Below, piece by piece: positions 33,960 through 46,139 of a stretch of 64,000 nt of DNA. How positions within the stretch are numbered: the first letter of the stretch is position 1; every line of letters begins with the position of its first letter. The DNA is from Proteles cristata cristata (Eukaryota; Chordata; Mammalia; Carnivora; Hyaenidae). The notes beneath the pieces are model-generated. The model saw nothing but the letters and a program-made list of their open reading frames with translations, did not search any database and was not told the DNA's origin. The DNA lies in assembly GCA_017311185.1 (NCBI GenBank), contig JAESUZ010003487.1:902001-966000 (forward strand). Direction: 5' to 3'. The position numbers and the translations under genes were made by a program.

Positions 33960-35900
33960 TTTAAGCTCCCAGGCCAAAGGTGCTGAATGGAGAAGTAGGT
34001 ACCAGGCTGGGGATAATGTCCTGTGTATGGTCATTTCCTTGCAGCTGGCTTCTACAGCTTTGAAGCCCAGCGAGATGGAACAGAAGTTCCACACAGGCTC
34101 TGTAAACTTCAGTTAGGGGCAGGACAGTCAAAGCGGTGGGATATGAAGGACAGGCTCCTTTAAGCCACTGAAGCAATCCCCCTCCAAAGGTCCAAAGGGT
34201 GTGTGTAAGTTCCTGACTGTCGCTGCCTTCAGGAAGAAATGGGTGTCACCAATCCTAAACGTAAAGGAGGCTGGCAGTTTGGGGCTCTATCCATGCAGCG
34301 GCACAGTCTGGGACCACACAGGTGGTGTGACCCCGGAGATGTGACGGCCCGCCACAGCGCCTGAACTGTGCACCACTGCCTGCCTGGTCCTTGCCTCTGT
34401 CAGGACTCAGACCCAGCTGTCCTTTCTGAAGCCGAACACCTCCCCTCCTTTGTCCCCATCCCCAGCGCCCCTTCCCTGGGGTGGTGCAGGCATGAATGCT
34501 CCCCAGTTGTCAGCGAGGCCAGGCTGCCAGTCCAGGCTCTCCCACCCCTCAGAGATAACCTGTAAGAGCACAGAGACCACAGGACACTGGCAGTGGCGCA
34601 GCTTGCCGGAGGACAGGGGCACCGGACGCAGGGGACCTGACGTGAGCAGCCCAGCTCTACTTCCTCCAGCTCCAGCTCATCCCAGGCTTACAGGGATACA
34701 CACTTGATCTTGGAAATTGTGGAGCCAGGCTGGTCTGCTGCTCAAAGGAAAAGAACACAAACCAAACAAAACAGAAAGTCCTCAAACTTTACTACACTTA
34801 AGAAAACTGCAAGATTTAAGGAACTGGGCCTTGGTGGGAGCTCCTTGTAACTTCAGATCGTCTGCCAGTAAGGATCTGTGTGGGGCCTCTGCTAAGCGCC
34901 AGGACTGGGCCAGGCACAGGGGTTGCCACGGTGAGCGAGACAGACGGTAGTTCCTTCTTCTCTCACGGAGCTTCACGTTTAGAGGAAGACTGACGCGGAG
35001 GGAAAAGGCAGTTACTGCGTCAAATGCGGACACTGGAGATGACCTACAGTGGCTGCTGAAGCTGCTGGGGCTGGTGCCCCAGAGGCACCTGTTCAATTTC
35101 AGGAACCATGTCAGCCAGTTGTTAAACACAGCCGCAACTGAAATCAGCAAAGGTGGGAGAACTGAGAGCACTGAAATCAGCAAGTGTCACAAACCGGTGC
35201 TTTCCCCAGAGCGCCTTGTTAACCTTTCGCCCGCCCAGCATTGGAGGTAAGGACACGATCTCATGGAGGCTTTCACCTTGCTGTTTACCCAGGATGTAGT
35301 GAGCATGTCTGATCACCAGCCGGGCTGGGAGAGCTGGGAAGGGAGCCAGGGCGTCTGACCTCAGGGTAAGGGAACCACCTGTGGGTGTCCTTTCCTTCTC
35401 TGCATTAGTAATCTGAGGGGGAAGGATTACTTCCTAGGCCAACTGTGCCAAGTGGGTGGCCAGGTAGTGTAGATGGGACACCCACATGTGGTGCAGCAGA
35501 AACATCTGGGTTAGGGAGGTTTGAGGAGTTCAAGTACATGCCCCTGGAGCACTCTCCTGAACTTTGGACACAAGCCTTCCACCATCAACATTTTGCCTGA
35601 TCTATACCTTCTCTTCTATCAATAACTTCACATTTTCTTTAAATTGGCTTGCTTTATCCCCCAACACAAATATATTAAGGGAAACTTTAGACACTAGTAT
35701 TAAGGGAAATCCCTATTGTTTGTAATAAATAGAAAGTAATCATAGAAACAAATGCAGTGAAAACAAAGTGATGCTATTAAATTCCAGCTTTGAGCTTGAG
35801 GTCTGATTAAAGAGTAAACTTCTATGCATGTACAAGATAATCTAGTGCGACCTGGCAACGTTCTTCTGGAGGTTATGAGAATAATTGAAATCAAAAGGGA
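33960..35900. other. Unique, locally GC-rich intergenic sequence
   Basis: 34,260-35,100 is GC-rich with several short overlapping open frames on both strands. None has splice or start context that I would support. 34,890-35,030 resembles an ancient repeat scrap (CTAAGCGCCAGGACTGGGCC, CTCACGGAGCTTCACG). Confidence 0.35.
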
Positions 35901-35908
35901 AATGACTT

Positions 35909-36084
35909 GGGGCACCTGGGTGGCTCAGTCGATTAAGCATCTGATTCTTGGTTTTGGTTCAGATCATGATCTCATGGTTCGCAAGGTCAAGCCCCACGTT
36001 GGTCTCTATGCTGACAGCTCAAAGCCTGCTTGGGATTCTCCTGCCTCCCTCTCTCAAAGCAAACAAATAAACAGAAAGGAAATA
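35909..36084 (+). repeat. SINEC, short
   Basis: GGGGCACCTGGGTGGCTCAGTCGATTAAGC to CCTGCCTCCCTCTCTCAAAGC. Diverged duplication GGGAAATGACTT / AGGAAATAACTT. Confidence 0.9.
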
Positions 36085-36459
36085 ACTTCATCAATGGGTG
36101 ATTTGACTTTATTCAATATTTTATCAGAATATCACTTAAAATTGTCATCATAGGGATAATGAGGATGATATATCATAGTGACATTTCCTGAACACTTTAT
36201 GTGTGTCAGGTGCCGTTCTGAATAGCTTCTGCTCTTCTATGGTAATTGGATATTAATGGAACTCTCTCCTTTATTCAGTCTCTGCAAGGTCTGTTGTGAT
36301 TCTATTTTGGTCTTTTACTCCCTATAATTCTTTAGCTGATTTTATTTCTCCAGAACCTGAAGGCAAACACAATTCACTACTAAGAGAGTTATCTTCCAAT
36401 GAGCACATAATTCATCCTTCTAAGTAACTGATAAACATTATTTTAAAAACATGTCTTCA

Positions 36460-36679
36460 GGGGCGCCTGGGTGGCTTAGTTGGTTAAGTGTCTGACTTTC
36501 GCTTAGGTCATGATCTCGCGGTTCGTGGGTTCAAGCCCCGCATCGGGCTCTGTGCTGACTGCCAGCTCAGAGCCTGGAGCCTGGTTCAGTCTGTGACTCC
36601 CTCTCTCTGACCCTCCCCTGCTCACTCTCTCTCTCTCTCTCCTAGAAATAAATAAAACATTTAAAAAAATAAAAAAAAA
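36460..36679 (+). repeat. SINEC, young subfamily, with perfect 16 bp TSD
   Basis: TAAAAACATGTCTTCA at 36444-36459 and 36680-36695. Body has GACTGCCAGCTCAGAGCCTGG, CAGTCTGTGACTCC and CTAGAAATAAAT. Confidence 0.97.
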
Positions 36680-36959
36680 TAAAAACATGTCTTCATCCTA
36701 TTACTGTTATGAAAACAGAAATAAAATATTTCCCCCAAAATAAAATTAAGCTTTCTTGACTGATTCATTCAAAAGATACTTATTGAGTACCTATCACAAG
36801 GAACAGCAGGTGGACACAGGGGATGAGCTTCCCTGGCTGATGGCCCAGACAGAGTCCCTGAAGTCACCGTCTCTCCCCGAACGTGGACAGAGTAAATGAT
36901 CACGTTGATATCAGCAGTTATCTGAAAGAGTTTACTTAGGAACAGAAGGAAAGCCAGGG

Positions 36960-37215
36960 GCTGAAGTTCATGACTAAGAGACCAGACTTCCAAAAGGGGG
37001 AGATAAATAAAAAGAAGAACAGCCTGGTGATTAGAATTAATAATACTGTATCATGTACTTGAATGTTGCTAAGAGAGCAGATCTCAAATGTTCTCACCGC
37101 ACAAAAAACATGGGAACTATGTGAAGAGATGGAGAAGAGAGCTAAATATTATGGTGGTAATAATTTTGCAATTTATAAATGTATCAAATCAACACATTGT
37201 ACACCTTCATCTTAA
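36960..37215 (+). repeat. Old L1 3' UTR fragment
   Basis: CAAATGTTCTCACCGCACAAAAA, TATTATGGTGGTAATAATTTTGC and ATCAACACATTGTACACC match an old L1 3' end. Edges approximate. Confidence 0.65.
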
Positions 37216-38322
37216 ATACACTTAAATCCCTTGCACAGGCAAAGTCCTAGAAAGATGGTCCACACATTAACTTCAGATCTGTGAGCCTTTGCCCTAGTTA
37301 CCTTCTTCGGTTAGCAAAAAAGTTTTCCTTTATAATTCACATAACGGAAAGACTGTTACTGTGTATTCTATTATCTCATTTTTCCCCTTCTCTCTCTATA
37401 CAAGCTCATTTCCCCCCATGTTTTTGATGAAGTATTCTATCTAGACCTCTCCACACCTTTATTGCCTTCTTATGATTACAGTCACTTATTAATGCGTTCT
37501 TTAAAAGGCTTGGATGCAGCTGGAGCTTCACCGCCATCCCCCTCACCATGTCTAGAGAGAGTGGGCAGTGCTGTGTCTTATCACTATGGGATGCAGGTTA
37601 AAGACATTAAAAGAAGCGTAAGAAGCCAGAATGTAATGCCCAGGCAAGTCCAGCCACTTACAGGAGGTGAAGCCAAAACAGGAGGTGTCGACCATTTACG
37701 GGAGGCGGGGCTGGGATGACCTCCAGGCCACCTGTGAACAGAAGAAGCCTGGACTTTTCTTCTTAGTGCATTTTCTTTCCCTTTTGAACATCTGGTCCAT
37801 TTCCTAATGGTAATTTAAATGTAAGATGTGTGTGGTTTTCATTTTGTTTGGAGAAGGAGGGATAAGGACATTTTGGTTGTCACAAGTAGGGTGCAGGGAA
37901 TGCTACTTGCATTTAATGAGTACGATGCTAAATAAATGTTCTACAATGTACTGGACAGCTCTAACAACAAACACTTATGCCCCAAATGCCCACAGCCCAA
38001 GGTGGATACACGTGGGGTTGGAGGAGCAATATTCGGATCTCTATAATCTAAAGTTTCTAATACCCTGCAAGAGTTAAAACAGGCACTGAGAAGGGCCATC
38101 ACTCAACTGGTCTCTGGAATTTCCAGAAGATCTGGTGCTTTTATCTTCTGTCACAGTGCATGGACTCATTCATAGATGTAGTTATAAGATTTTAAGATAC
38201 TCTTAAAATGGGTTCTCACTACCCACATGGATGTCCCCCTCGATGCTAGATCAATTTCTCACTAAGAGACCTTTGCTAATTCTTAAACTACCTCCTTACT
38301 TTGCATTTCTGTAACTCCACTC
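37216..38322. other. Unique intergenic sequence
   Basis: No recognised gene or repeat. Confidence 0.35.
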
Positions 38323-38384
38323 AGCATCACATCTGAAAATAGGCAGATTAGTCAGCATTGCATCTGAAAATAGAAAGATTAGTC
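38323..38384. repeat. Tandem duplication, two 31 bp units
   Basis: Unit 1 (38323-38353) and unit 2 (38354-38384) share GCATCTGAAAATAG and AGATTAGTC with a few differences. They lie just upstream of the exon-like block at 38396. Confidence 0.9.
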
Positions 38385-38395
38385 AAAACCCAAAA

Positions 38396-38608
38396 ATGAA
38401 CGTCTTCTTTGGTGTTTGCCTCAAAAGCAAAGGGCTCAACCACCAATCACAGCTGCATCCCACAAGGCGTTACAGCAAGAAGTACGGCACAAATGCACTT
38501 GTAGGTGGTCAGCCAGCCAGGCAGGGCCCCGACAGTGCTGGTAATGGTGACAGCAAGAAGGAGCTGCAGCGCTCGGCCTCCGTGGTCGGCTTGCTCACAC
38601 TTCAGCCG
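38396..38608 (+). other. Exon-like open block (candidate exon 1 of 2)
   Basis: A 71-codon open frame from ATG at 38396 ends in phase 0 at a consensus donor, CAGCCG|GTAAGA. The protein text (GLNHQSQLHPTRRYSKKYGT, then KKELQRSASVVGLLTLQP) has a balanced composition and does not look like a repeat. An acceptor-like CTCAAAAG lies near 38428, so the exon could start there. The reading frame continues into the next candidate exon. I do not recognise a family, and a chance frame or a noncoding RNA exon remains possible. Confidence 0.3.
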
Positions 38609-38748
38609 GTAAGACTGACATTTCTTTCAGTTTAACTAAACAGATCTGGTGGAATGAATCGCATTTTATAAGGCTGGGGCTTCAGAGAATTGTCCTGTTT
38701 CTTTATTTTACAAATTGAGTCACTGTCAACTTCATGTTTTTTTTTCAG

Positions 38749-38806
38749 ACGTTACTCGGCCATCAACAGACAGTGAACAGCGGAACAGGATGGCGTTGGC
38801 AATGTT
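38749..38806 (+). other. Exon-like block (candidate exon 2 of 2)
   Basis: A strong acceptor (TGTTTTTTTTTCAG) and a donor-like GTAAGG flank 58 bp with no stop in the phase set by 38396-38608 (TLLGHQQTVNSGTGWRWQC). The intervening 140 bp would be a short GT-AG intron. No further in-frame exon was found. Confidence 0.25.
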
Positions 38807-38837
38807 GTAAGGTCGAACAGTTGTAGGAAGTAATATA

Positions 38838-39000
38838 TAAGGGAAATTTAAATTATGGCGATTATAAATGTATATTATATACAACTGAATAGTATATTTT
38901 TATATTTTTATGTTTTAATATTAATGTAATTATTACATACATTTATATAATTATATATATCATGATATATCCATCATGATATTATATATCATATCTATTG
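38838..39000. repeat. AT-rich low-complexity tract
   Basis: Nearly pure A/T with imperfect palindromes (ATATATCATGATATAT). Confidence 0.85.
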
Positions 39001-40400
39001 TGGGCAGCTACAATGACAGGGTGTGGGGAGAAGTGTGTAAATAGAGTTGTGGAACACCAACAGGACGAGGAAGTGGGCGGGGCTAGAGCGAGGCCGGAGG
39101 GCAGAGTAAACAGGGCTTGTTTGGAAAATAAAGACGATCTTCTTAAGTTCGGTGCTCTCCGGGAGCAAATGGGGGTGCAAATGGCATATGTCTGATCCCA
39201 CTCTGTGGTAGCGAGACTCCTTCACCTTGGGTAAACAGGAAATTACCACCAAGGAGCGCACCGTGGGACAGTGGAACTGCTGTGTCACCCTGCGCACTGT
39301 GGGCTGCAGCTCCTGGATTTACACATAAATACTGCAGAGCTTTAAATGGCAAAAGGCTAGATCTGTTTACCTCCGCACTGTGTACTTGGGAATTACGAAA
39401 AAATTTAAGGAAATAATTTACTGTTGTAGTAAAGGCCCTGAGTGAGATATTTACAACATAAAATTCCTTCCCTTGAAAAATGTGGGGAGCTCTGTTGCAG
39501 GAACTCTTAAAAACAACATACAGAACAGAATGCTCATTTTGCAGATGAAAAGCTGAGAGCACCCTGTCCTTCCCCAGCACCTCCATCTATCAAGCAAGCC
39601 AATTTGAATTGAAGAGGAGACCCTTCTCTCAGGCTCTCCGTGCCTGATTTTATCAGAGATTCACTTTCTGTCTCTCAAGAATTTGCCCCCTTTCAGGAAT
39701 GGGCTCGCCAAACGGCTGCTCCGCACCTCTGTTCTGAACCTTTGCTCGGGGAACCAGTAAGCCTGGTCATTATAAAACGCTTGGGTACCGGGCGCTTCAC
39801 AGACGTGTCAGGTGCAAAAGCTAGATGGTTGCCAAGAGATCCTAAGATTTGCTCGGGGCTGAGCAGATAGGAGGTGCCTGGGACAGCACTGGCACCCTGG
39901 GCTTCTGACTCTGGGTTCAGGGTTATGTCTGCTTCTCCTAAAATGCTGACAGTCCCGGGCCTCCGGGCAGCCATACTCCTAGACCCACAGTAGTCTGAAG
40001 GAAGGGTTCTCTCCAGTCAACCTAATAACAGAAACCCATCTGCGTGTGTAAAGCAAACCTAAGGATGTTTGATCTAAAAGAAAGGATGAAAGATAGCCCA
40101 CATATACTCGCTTTTTCTAGAAGCCTCAGAGAGGTGGCCCAAGTGCCTCAAATGTACCTTCAGCGCAGCCCAGGATCACTTTAGCTTTAGTATTTGAGGG
40201 CCTTGTAGAAAGAAAACGATTGTTATTAGAAGCACAAATAGCACTAAGACCAACTACGATTCCACTTCCTACCAATTTACTCTCAGATAAACTTCTGGCT
40301 GTCAAACTTCGTGAGATTCAGATACCATTTCTACAAAAGGGGAAAAAATAGCACTTTCCTTGCTGGAGAGTTCCTTGCTTTAAGAATTCCACTCAAAGAT
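39001..40400. other. Unique intergenic sequence
   Basis: No recognised repeat. The 147-codon minus-strand frame 39586-39143 has no supporting features. Confidence 0.35.
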
Positions 40401-40410
40401 TCAGCAGTCA

Positions 40411-40641
40411 GGGGGCGCCTGGACAGTTCAGTTGGTAAGCATCCGACTTTAGCTCAGGTCATGATCTCACGGTTCATGGGTTCGAGCCCTGCATCAGGCT
40501 CTGTGCTGACAGCTCAGAGCCTGGAGCCAGCTTCGGATTCTGTCTCTCTCTCTCTGCCCCTCCCCCATTCATGCTCTGTCTCTCTGTCTGTCTCTGTCTC
40601 TCACAAAAATAAACAACCATTAAAAAATAATTAAAAAGAAA
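40411..40641 (+). repeat. SINEC
   Basis: Head GGGGGCGCCTGGACAGTTCAG, body CTGTGCTGACAGCTCAGAGCC. Duplication AAAGATTCAGCAGTCA / AAAGATTTGCCAGTCA. Confidence 0.93.
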
Positions 40642-40883
40642 AAAGATTTGCCAGTCAGGGTGTGGCTCCAGAGCCAGCATTTTCGGAAAGCTCCTCATGC
40701 CATCCTGCTGCAGAGCCAGACGTAGGAGCCACTGGTTGATTACAGTGAGTCCGCGAAAATGAAACGATTATCTCAGGACAATAAGAGACATATTTGCACT
40801 TGATGTTAACCCAAACCAGGCATGAACCTGGGAGGATACTATCCTAATTCAAGAAAGGCTTAAATTTAGCATGTATAAATTAA

Positions 40884-41113
40884 AAAAAATTTTTTTAATG
40901 TTTTATTTATTTCTGAGAGAGCGAGAGCCAGAGAGAGCAAGCGTGAACAGGGGAGGGGCAGAGATAGAGGAAGACACAGAATCTGAAGCCAGCTCAAGGC
41001 TCTGAGCTAGCTGTCAGCACAGAGCCTGACGTGGGGCCTGAACCCACGAACCGTGATATCGTGACCTGAGCTGAAGTCCGACACTTAACCGACTGAGCCA
41101 CCCAGGTGCCCCT
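40884..41113 (-). repeat. SINEC
   Basis: Minus-strand SINEC ending GAGCCACCCAGGTGCCCC. Flanks GCATGTATAAATT / ACATGTATAATTT. Confidence 0.93.
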
Positions 41114-41169
41114 CACATGTATAATTTTATAGGCTAAGCTTAAGAGCAGGAAACCAGCAGGCCCTGTGC

Positions 41170-41265
41170 CTGCTCGCAGGGTTTTCTCAGCTCATTTGTG
41201 TAAAGTGCTTAAACAGGGCTAGGGACATAGTAAATGCTCAAGAAATATTAGCAATTATTTTTAGT
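41170..41265 (+). repeat. MIR 3' end
   Basis: GTGTAAAGTGCTTAAACAGGGCTAGGGACATAGTAAATGC. Confidence 0.75.
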
Positions 41266-41269
41266 ATTG

Positions 41270-42640
41270 AGTAGAAATTGCATTGATTAATTTAGGAAAA
41301 TTTTAAGCGATCATTAAAGTGGGGAGTGATCAGCTCTTTATGTGAGCAAAATGCCTCTCAGAAATTATATATAAATATCAAAACAAATTAAAACTTCACT
41401 GGTGTGTTAGTTTCTTACATTTTCCCACTAAGCGATATTGGCTAGACCTCTTCTTATTCTCACCTTGCTTTGTGTTCTTTAAAACTGGTATCAATTCCTT
41501 TCTTTCTGAAAAATAAATACTGAAAAGTATCTGGAATGGATGCTCTCATTCCAAGAAACTGGAGGTGGGCAAATCCTTTAGATCATCTCGTCTATCCTGG
41601 GGACAAACACCGGAAGAGTATACTGTAACACACACAGATTAAACACACGTTTCTATAATAAAATTTCACAAACGTCTCCTGCCTTGTGCTTCATTATCTT
41701 ACGGAATGTACCTGAAACAGCCACGGTTGTTTGAAGGTAGATGTTCGTTTTTAGTTGTTTCATTTCCTCAGCTGAGTTTCAAGGGGGTCCTTGGTCCTCT
41801 TCATAAGCTTTCTTTAATGTCAGGCACCCTCCCTGCTCTTCCCTGTTTGTAGCTGGGCCCGGGCGGCACCTCTTAGCAGGTACAAAATGACTAAGTAACT
41901 TTTAGTAATGTCAGTCCTGTGCTGGGTTCTTAATGCAAGACCACTTTGTGACCCTGCTCAATTATTTTAACTCTTTCTTCTCCCCAAGGTGTCCCTCAAC
42001 CAAAGCACAAGCCACTATTAAAACATGATTATAAATCATGGTTATTTGCCCACTGACCTTTCTTATGCACCAAAAAAAGAAGCCGTGAGCTCTGGGGGCT
42101 CAGACCTAACTTGGACAGTGCCTCTGCTGTTGATGAATCTTTATGGAAGCCTTATCTTACATTTTTAACGGCAAAGCTCGGGCTCTGTTTTACTGAAGCT
42201 GTTTATATATCTAATCAGAGTAGATCAGGAAATGTGGTTGACAGCATGGGGCTGCCTGAGAAACATAATATTTGCTGGCCAGCTTGAAGGCGACCTCTCA
42301 GCATAGAGGCATGATCAATGAAGTGTGCCTGAGGCCCTGTTTAGATTAAGGGAAATAGCACATTGGTGGCCACATTCATCCCAAGCAAATCGTTTTCCCT
42401 CATGCAGGCTGCAGCGAAAAGCTTTCCAATAAACTGATGACAGGATTAAACACAAGCAACCCCTCATGTGCCCCTCATGCGGCTGCCGGCCACAGGCGGG
42501 GAGGAACGCGGCTCTCCGATTTGACGAGGAGGAGGGCCCTTTAAGAACAAGCAGCCCACACACTACCCTGCCACTAAGTAGCTGCCTGGCCTGCAGCAAA
42601 TTAGTATCTATCTCTGGGACTTGCTTTCATCATTTGCAAA
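41270..42640. other. Unique intergenic sequence
   Basis: No recognised gene or repeat. 42,230-42,480 lacks simple-repeat character and is a candidate for a conserved noncoding element, untested. Confidence 0.35.
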
Positions 42641-42647
42641 AGAGAGA

Positions 42648-43075
42648 TGCATTAGTCAGGGTTCTCCAGGGTTAAAATACATGAGAGAGAGAGAAAGAGA
42701 GAGAGAGAGAGAATATGAATGAATGAGAACATGATGTATTTTAGGAATTGGTACCCAGGATTGTGAGGGCGGACAAGAAAATCTGCAGTTGGGGTCCCAG
42801 GGAAGAGCTGATGCCCCTTCTGGTCCAAAGTGCTCCGAACCAGAAGTCCCTCTTCCCCAGGGGAATGTGATCGTTCTTCTCAAGGCCTTCAATGGTCTGG
42901 ATGAACTCAACCGCTTTAGAAGTACTCTGCTTCACTCAGAGGCTGCTGATTTAAAGGTTTATCTCATCTAAAACATGCCTTCTGAGCCACATCTCAGTTG
43001 CTGTTTGGCCCCAAGCTTGGAACCATGAGTGCACGGCCTCGCCACGATGACACATAAAATCAACCATCACAGGGC
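42648..43075 (-). repeat. Ancient LTR-like repeat
   Basis: GCATTAGTCAGGGTTCTCCAGGG at the left and ACACATAAAATCAACCATCACAG at the right are the ends of a common mammalian repeat, read here in reverse. An AG-rich microsatellite (42682-42711) sits near the left end. Family name not certain. Confidence 0.6.
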
Positions 43076-44630
43076 ATCATGGTAACATTTCGCTCAGACA
43101 GTTCTGAGGAAAATGAAGCGCTCATGCCAAAAAGACACTTGGTGCAGGCCTCAAGAATGGACTCTTTGTGTCCCAAGATTTGGGGCCGATTGATTAATAA
43201 TGAAAGGTTAAATTTTAAAACATTAGAAAACCTGAGTTAACCCTGGACGTGGTTCAGCATTCCCATCTGACAGCACCTGTTTCACCTTCCGTCTCCACCA
43301 CACCGAGGGGGTCTCTGACATCGGCTTCAGGCTTGGGCGGGTGTCCCTGGAGAGTGAAGGATGACACATCTGTTGCAAAGGCAACTTTATCGGCTGCAAG
43401 ACTTTTTAAAGACTTACCTTCTGTTGCTGAAAACCAATAAAGAGCCTTGTGGGCACAGTCAACTGCTCGTGGATGTTTTCCTACATGTGGCCCCAGCTAC
43501 TTGGAACATGGAGTAGCGCGTTAAGGACTCATTTAATTTACAAAGTGCTTACCCCAGAGTTGGAAAAGCATGCTGAGGAATGTGGCCTCCACGTCTGTCT
43601 TGTTCTCCGTGGTATGAAATATGGCCGCAAAGAAAACTTCATTGTTTCCATTGCAAGGTCCTTTCGGGGGTGGGAGGGGGGTGGGGGGGGAGGGAACCGG
43701 GCAGTTACTGGAGGAATGCTACCTTTCTAAGATTTATTAGGAGTCGTAGAGGGCTCAGCAAACTCGGAAGGTACCTTTGTATCCTACAGCACTCAAGACT
43801 GATTTAATTTCATGTCAGTCCTGGAACTGCAACCACAATATGAACTGCAACTTTATAAATGGCCCCTTGGAGCAGCTGCCCTTGCAGGTGGGGAGGCAAA
43901 TGGGTGGAAAAGTGGAGGAAGCCGGACGACCGAGAATCGACAGACTGAGCGAGCAGATACATTTCACCAAACTCCGCGGTTCGCGTCTGTCCCCCATCTC
44001 ACCCCCAAAGCCCCTTCTTTCCCTTTTGTTTGTCTCCTGCTGAAATATTCTTTTTTTTTTTTTTCTTCAGAAGGAGGTCAGGTGAGATGTGAGGGAGAAA
44101 CTGAATTATGCTATCACAGTATGTAAGGCTTTCGGATTTCCAAAGATTATTTCCTCAAAATCCTGCTTGTGAGAGACACAGAATAAACAGAGTAAAGCCT
44201 AATTTAACACAATAGCGTCCCTGATGAGGATGTTAAAACAAACTGATGTCACTAAGGAAACAAAGACTCAGAAGCACTGACTTCTTACAGGAGCTAGAAA
44301 ATGTGGTTTAGTTTCATAGCATCAATTAAGCCATGTCTTAAAATGAGCATGCACCAGTTACTGGAAGGAAAGCACATGCCGAGGGTCAGGGCAAATCTCC
44401 CAATAGTCTGGTTCTGTTGCAATTTTGCAGGTAGTAGTGGCAGGTTCTCTTTGATTGCTTGGAATTATTCTGGACCAAGCATTCATAGACAATGTGGGGA
44501 CAGCCTTGGTGATAAGATGATCACAGTAGCTTGACAGAGGTATTCCATGCCTTGGAAAGCATACTTGTGGTTAAATCTAAAAAAAAAAGGAAGTCTTTTA
44601 AAAGAAATGTATCCTAAAAATAAAGTTAAA
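43076..44630. other. Unique sequence with a G-rich tract
   Basis: No gene recognised. A G-rich run at 43667-43699 (several runs of G4-G9 separated by single bases) has quadruplex potential. Confidence 0.4.
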
Positions 44631-44643
44631 AAACACAAGATAA

Positions 44644-44859
44644 GGGGCGCCTGGGTGGCTCAGTCAGTTAAGCGTCTGACTTTGGCTCAGGTCATGATCT
44701 CATGGTCCTCGGATCTGAGCCCTGCATCGGGCTCTATGCTGACAGCTCAGAGCCTGGAGCCTGCTTTGGATTCTGTCTCCCTCTCTCTCTCTGCTTCTCC
44801 CCTAGTCATACTGTCTCTCTCTCTCTCTCTCTCTCCAAAATAAACATAATTTTTTTTAA
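44644..44859 (+). repeat. SINEC with TSD
   Basis: Duplication AAACACAAGATAA (44631-44643) / AAGCACAAGATAA (44861-44873). Full head, body and CT tract. Confidence 0.95.
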
Positions 44860-45297
44860 AAAGCACAAGATAATGAAATATATTAGCACAGGTTGCTAGC
44901 TCTAATTTTCAGGTTTGAAGTACATGCTCTTATACCATTGACTATACCCATTATAATTATAATTCATCAGCTAACACAGACCCACAGTCTCCATGTTTTA
45001 TAAAGAAAGGTGTTCTTCATGCTACTCACATTTCAGATATTTAGGCAGATTTCTAGAATGAACTTAAATGCTTATGTTTGCTCTGGACCAAACTGGTCCC
45101 TACATGGCTTTGCACTGGGTATTTTAACGATTAGAGAACAAAAAGAATCACAGCTATATATTTACAAATCTCAAGACTGACCAACATCTGCCACCCTTAT
45201 GAAGAGAGCACACTGATCTATAGCATTACATACACGTGCACAGACAGTTCCCTAGCAGCACAATTTTACACTATTCATGTGTTGTGTGCTCACTGCT

Positions 45298-45513
45298 TTT
45301 TTTTTTTTATCTTTTAATGTTTATTTATTTTTGAGAGAAAGAGAGTGCAAACAGGGGAGGGGCAGAGAGAGAGGGAGACACACAGTTGGTAGCAGGCTCC
45401 AGGCTGTGAGCCGTCAGCACAGAGCCCAACTGTGGGTCTCAAACTCACGGACCATGAGGTTATGAACTGAGCTGAAGTTAGATGCTTCACTGGCCAAGCC
45501 AGCCAGGCGCTCC
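45298..45513 (-). repeat. SINEC, diverged head
   Basis: T-run tail, GAGAGAAAGAGAGTGCAAAC body, head complement ending CCAGCCAGGCGCTCC. Confidence 0.88.
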
Positions 45514-45950
45514 TCTGCTCTCCCTTTAATAAAGGGATTTCCTTGGTGGTACCTTGCCTCTGAAATCAAACATAGAAGAACCACAATAATATATTTCTTG
45601 TCCCACACTTCAAAGCAGAAAGGTGGGTTTTAGTCTGGGTTCACTGTTGTCTGCCTGATCTGCATTTCCAGCTCCTCACTCAGCATCCAGCATCACCCAG
45701 CTACACCAGAATTTTAACAGGTGGGATCCAAACCTCACAGCCATTCGGACACACGTCTCATGCCTGAGCTGTACGCTTGCTTCAGAACCAAGAGGGAGGA
45801 TAGGTAGGTAGTGTATTCCTTTACTGCAGCGATAAGGTGTGTAACAGTAGGAAGGATTAAAAATATGTATCTCATTCCCAGACGTTTCTACCACTCCTGG
45901 CGGCATGCTATTGTGAATGCGCTAAATGCCACGGAGTTTTTCACTTTTAG

Positions 45951-46138
45951 GGGCATCTGACGGCCTCAGTTGGTTGAGCGTCTGACTTTGGCTCAGGTCA
46001 TGATCTCGAGGTTTGGCTCGTGAGTTCGAGCCCTGTGTTGGGCTCTCTGCTATCACCCAGAGCCTGCTTCAGATCCTCTGGTCCCTCCCTCTCTGTGCCT
46101 CGCCTGCTTGCTCTCTTAAAAATAAATAAAACATTTTA
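45951..46138 (+). repeat. SINEC
   Basis: GGGGCATCTGACGGCCTCAGTTGG head, GTGTTGGGCTCTCTGCT body, A-rich tail AAAAATAAATAAAAC. Confidence 0.88.
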
Positions 46139-46139
46139 A

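Noticed and set aside
39143..39586. 147-codon minus-strand frame
   Set aside because: No recognisable domain, splice sites or conserved start context; probably chance.
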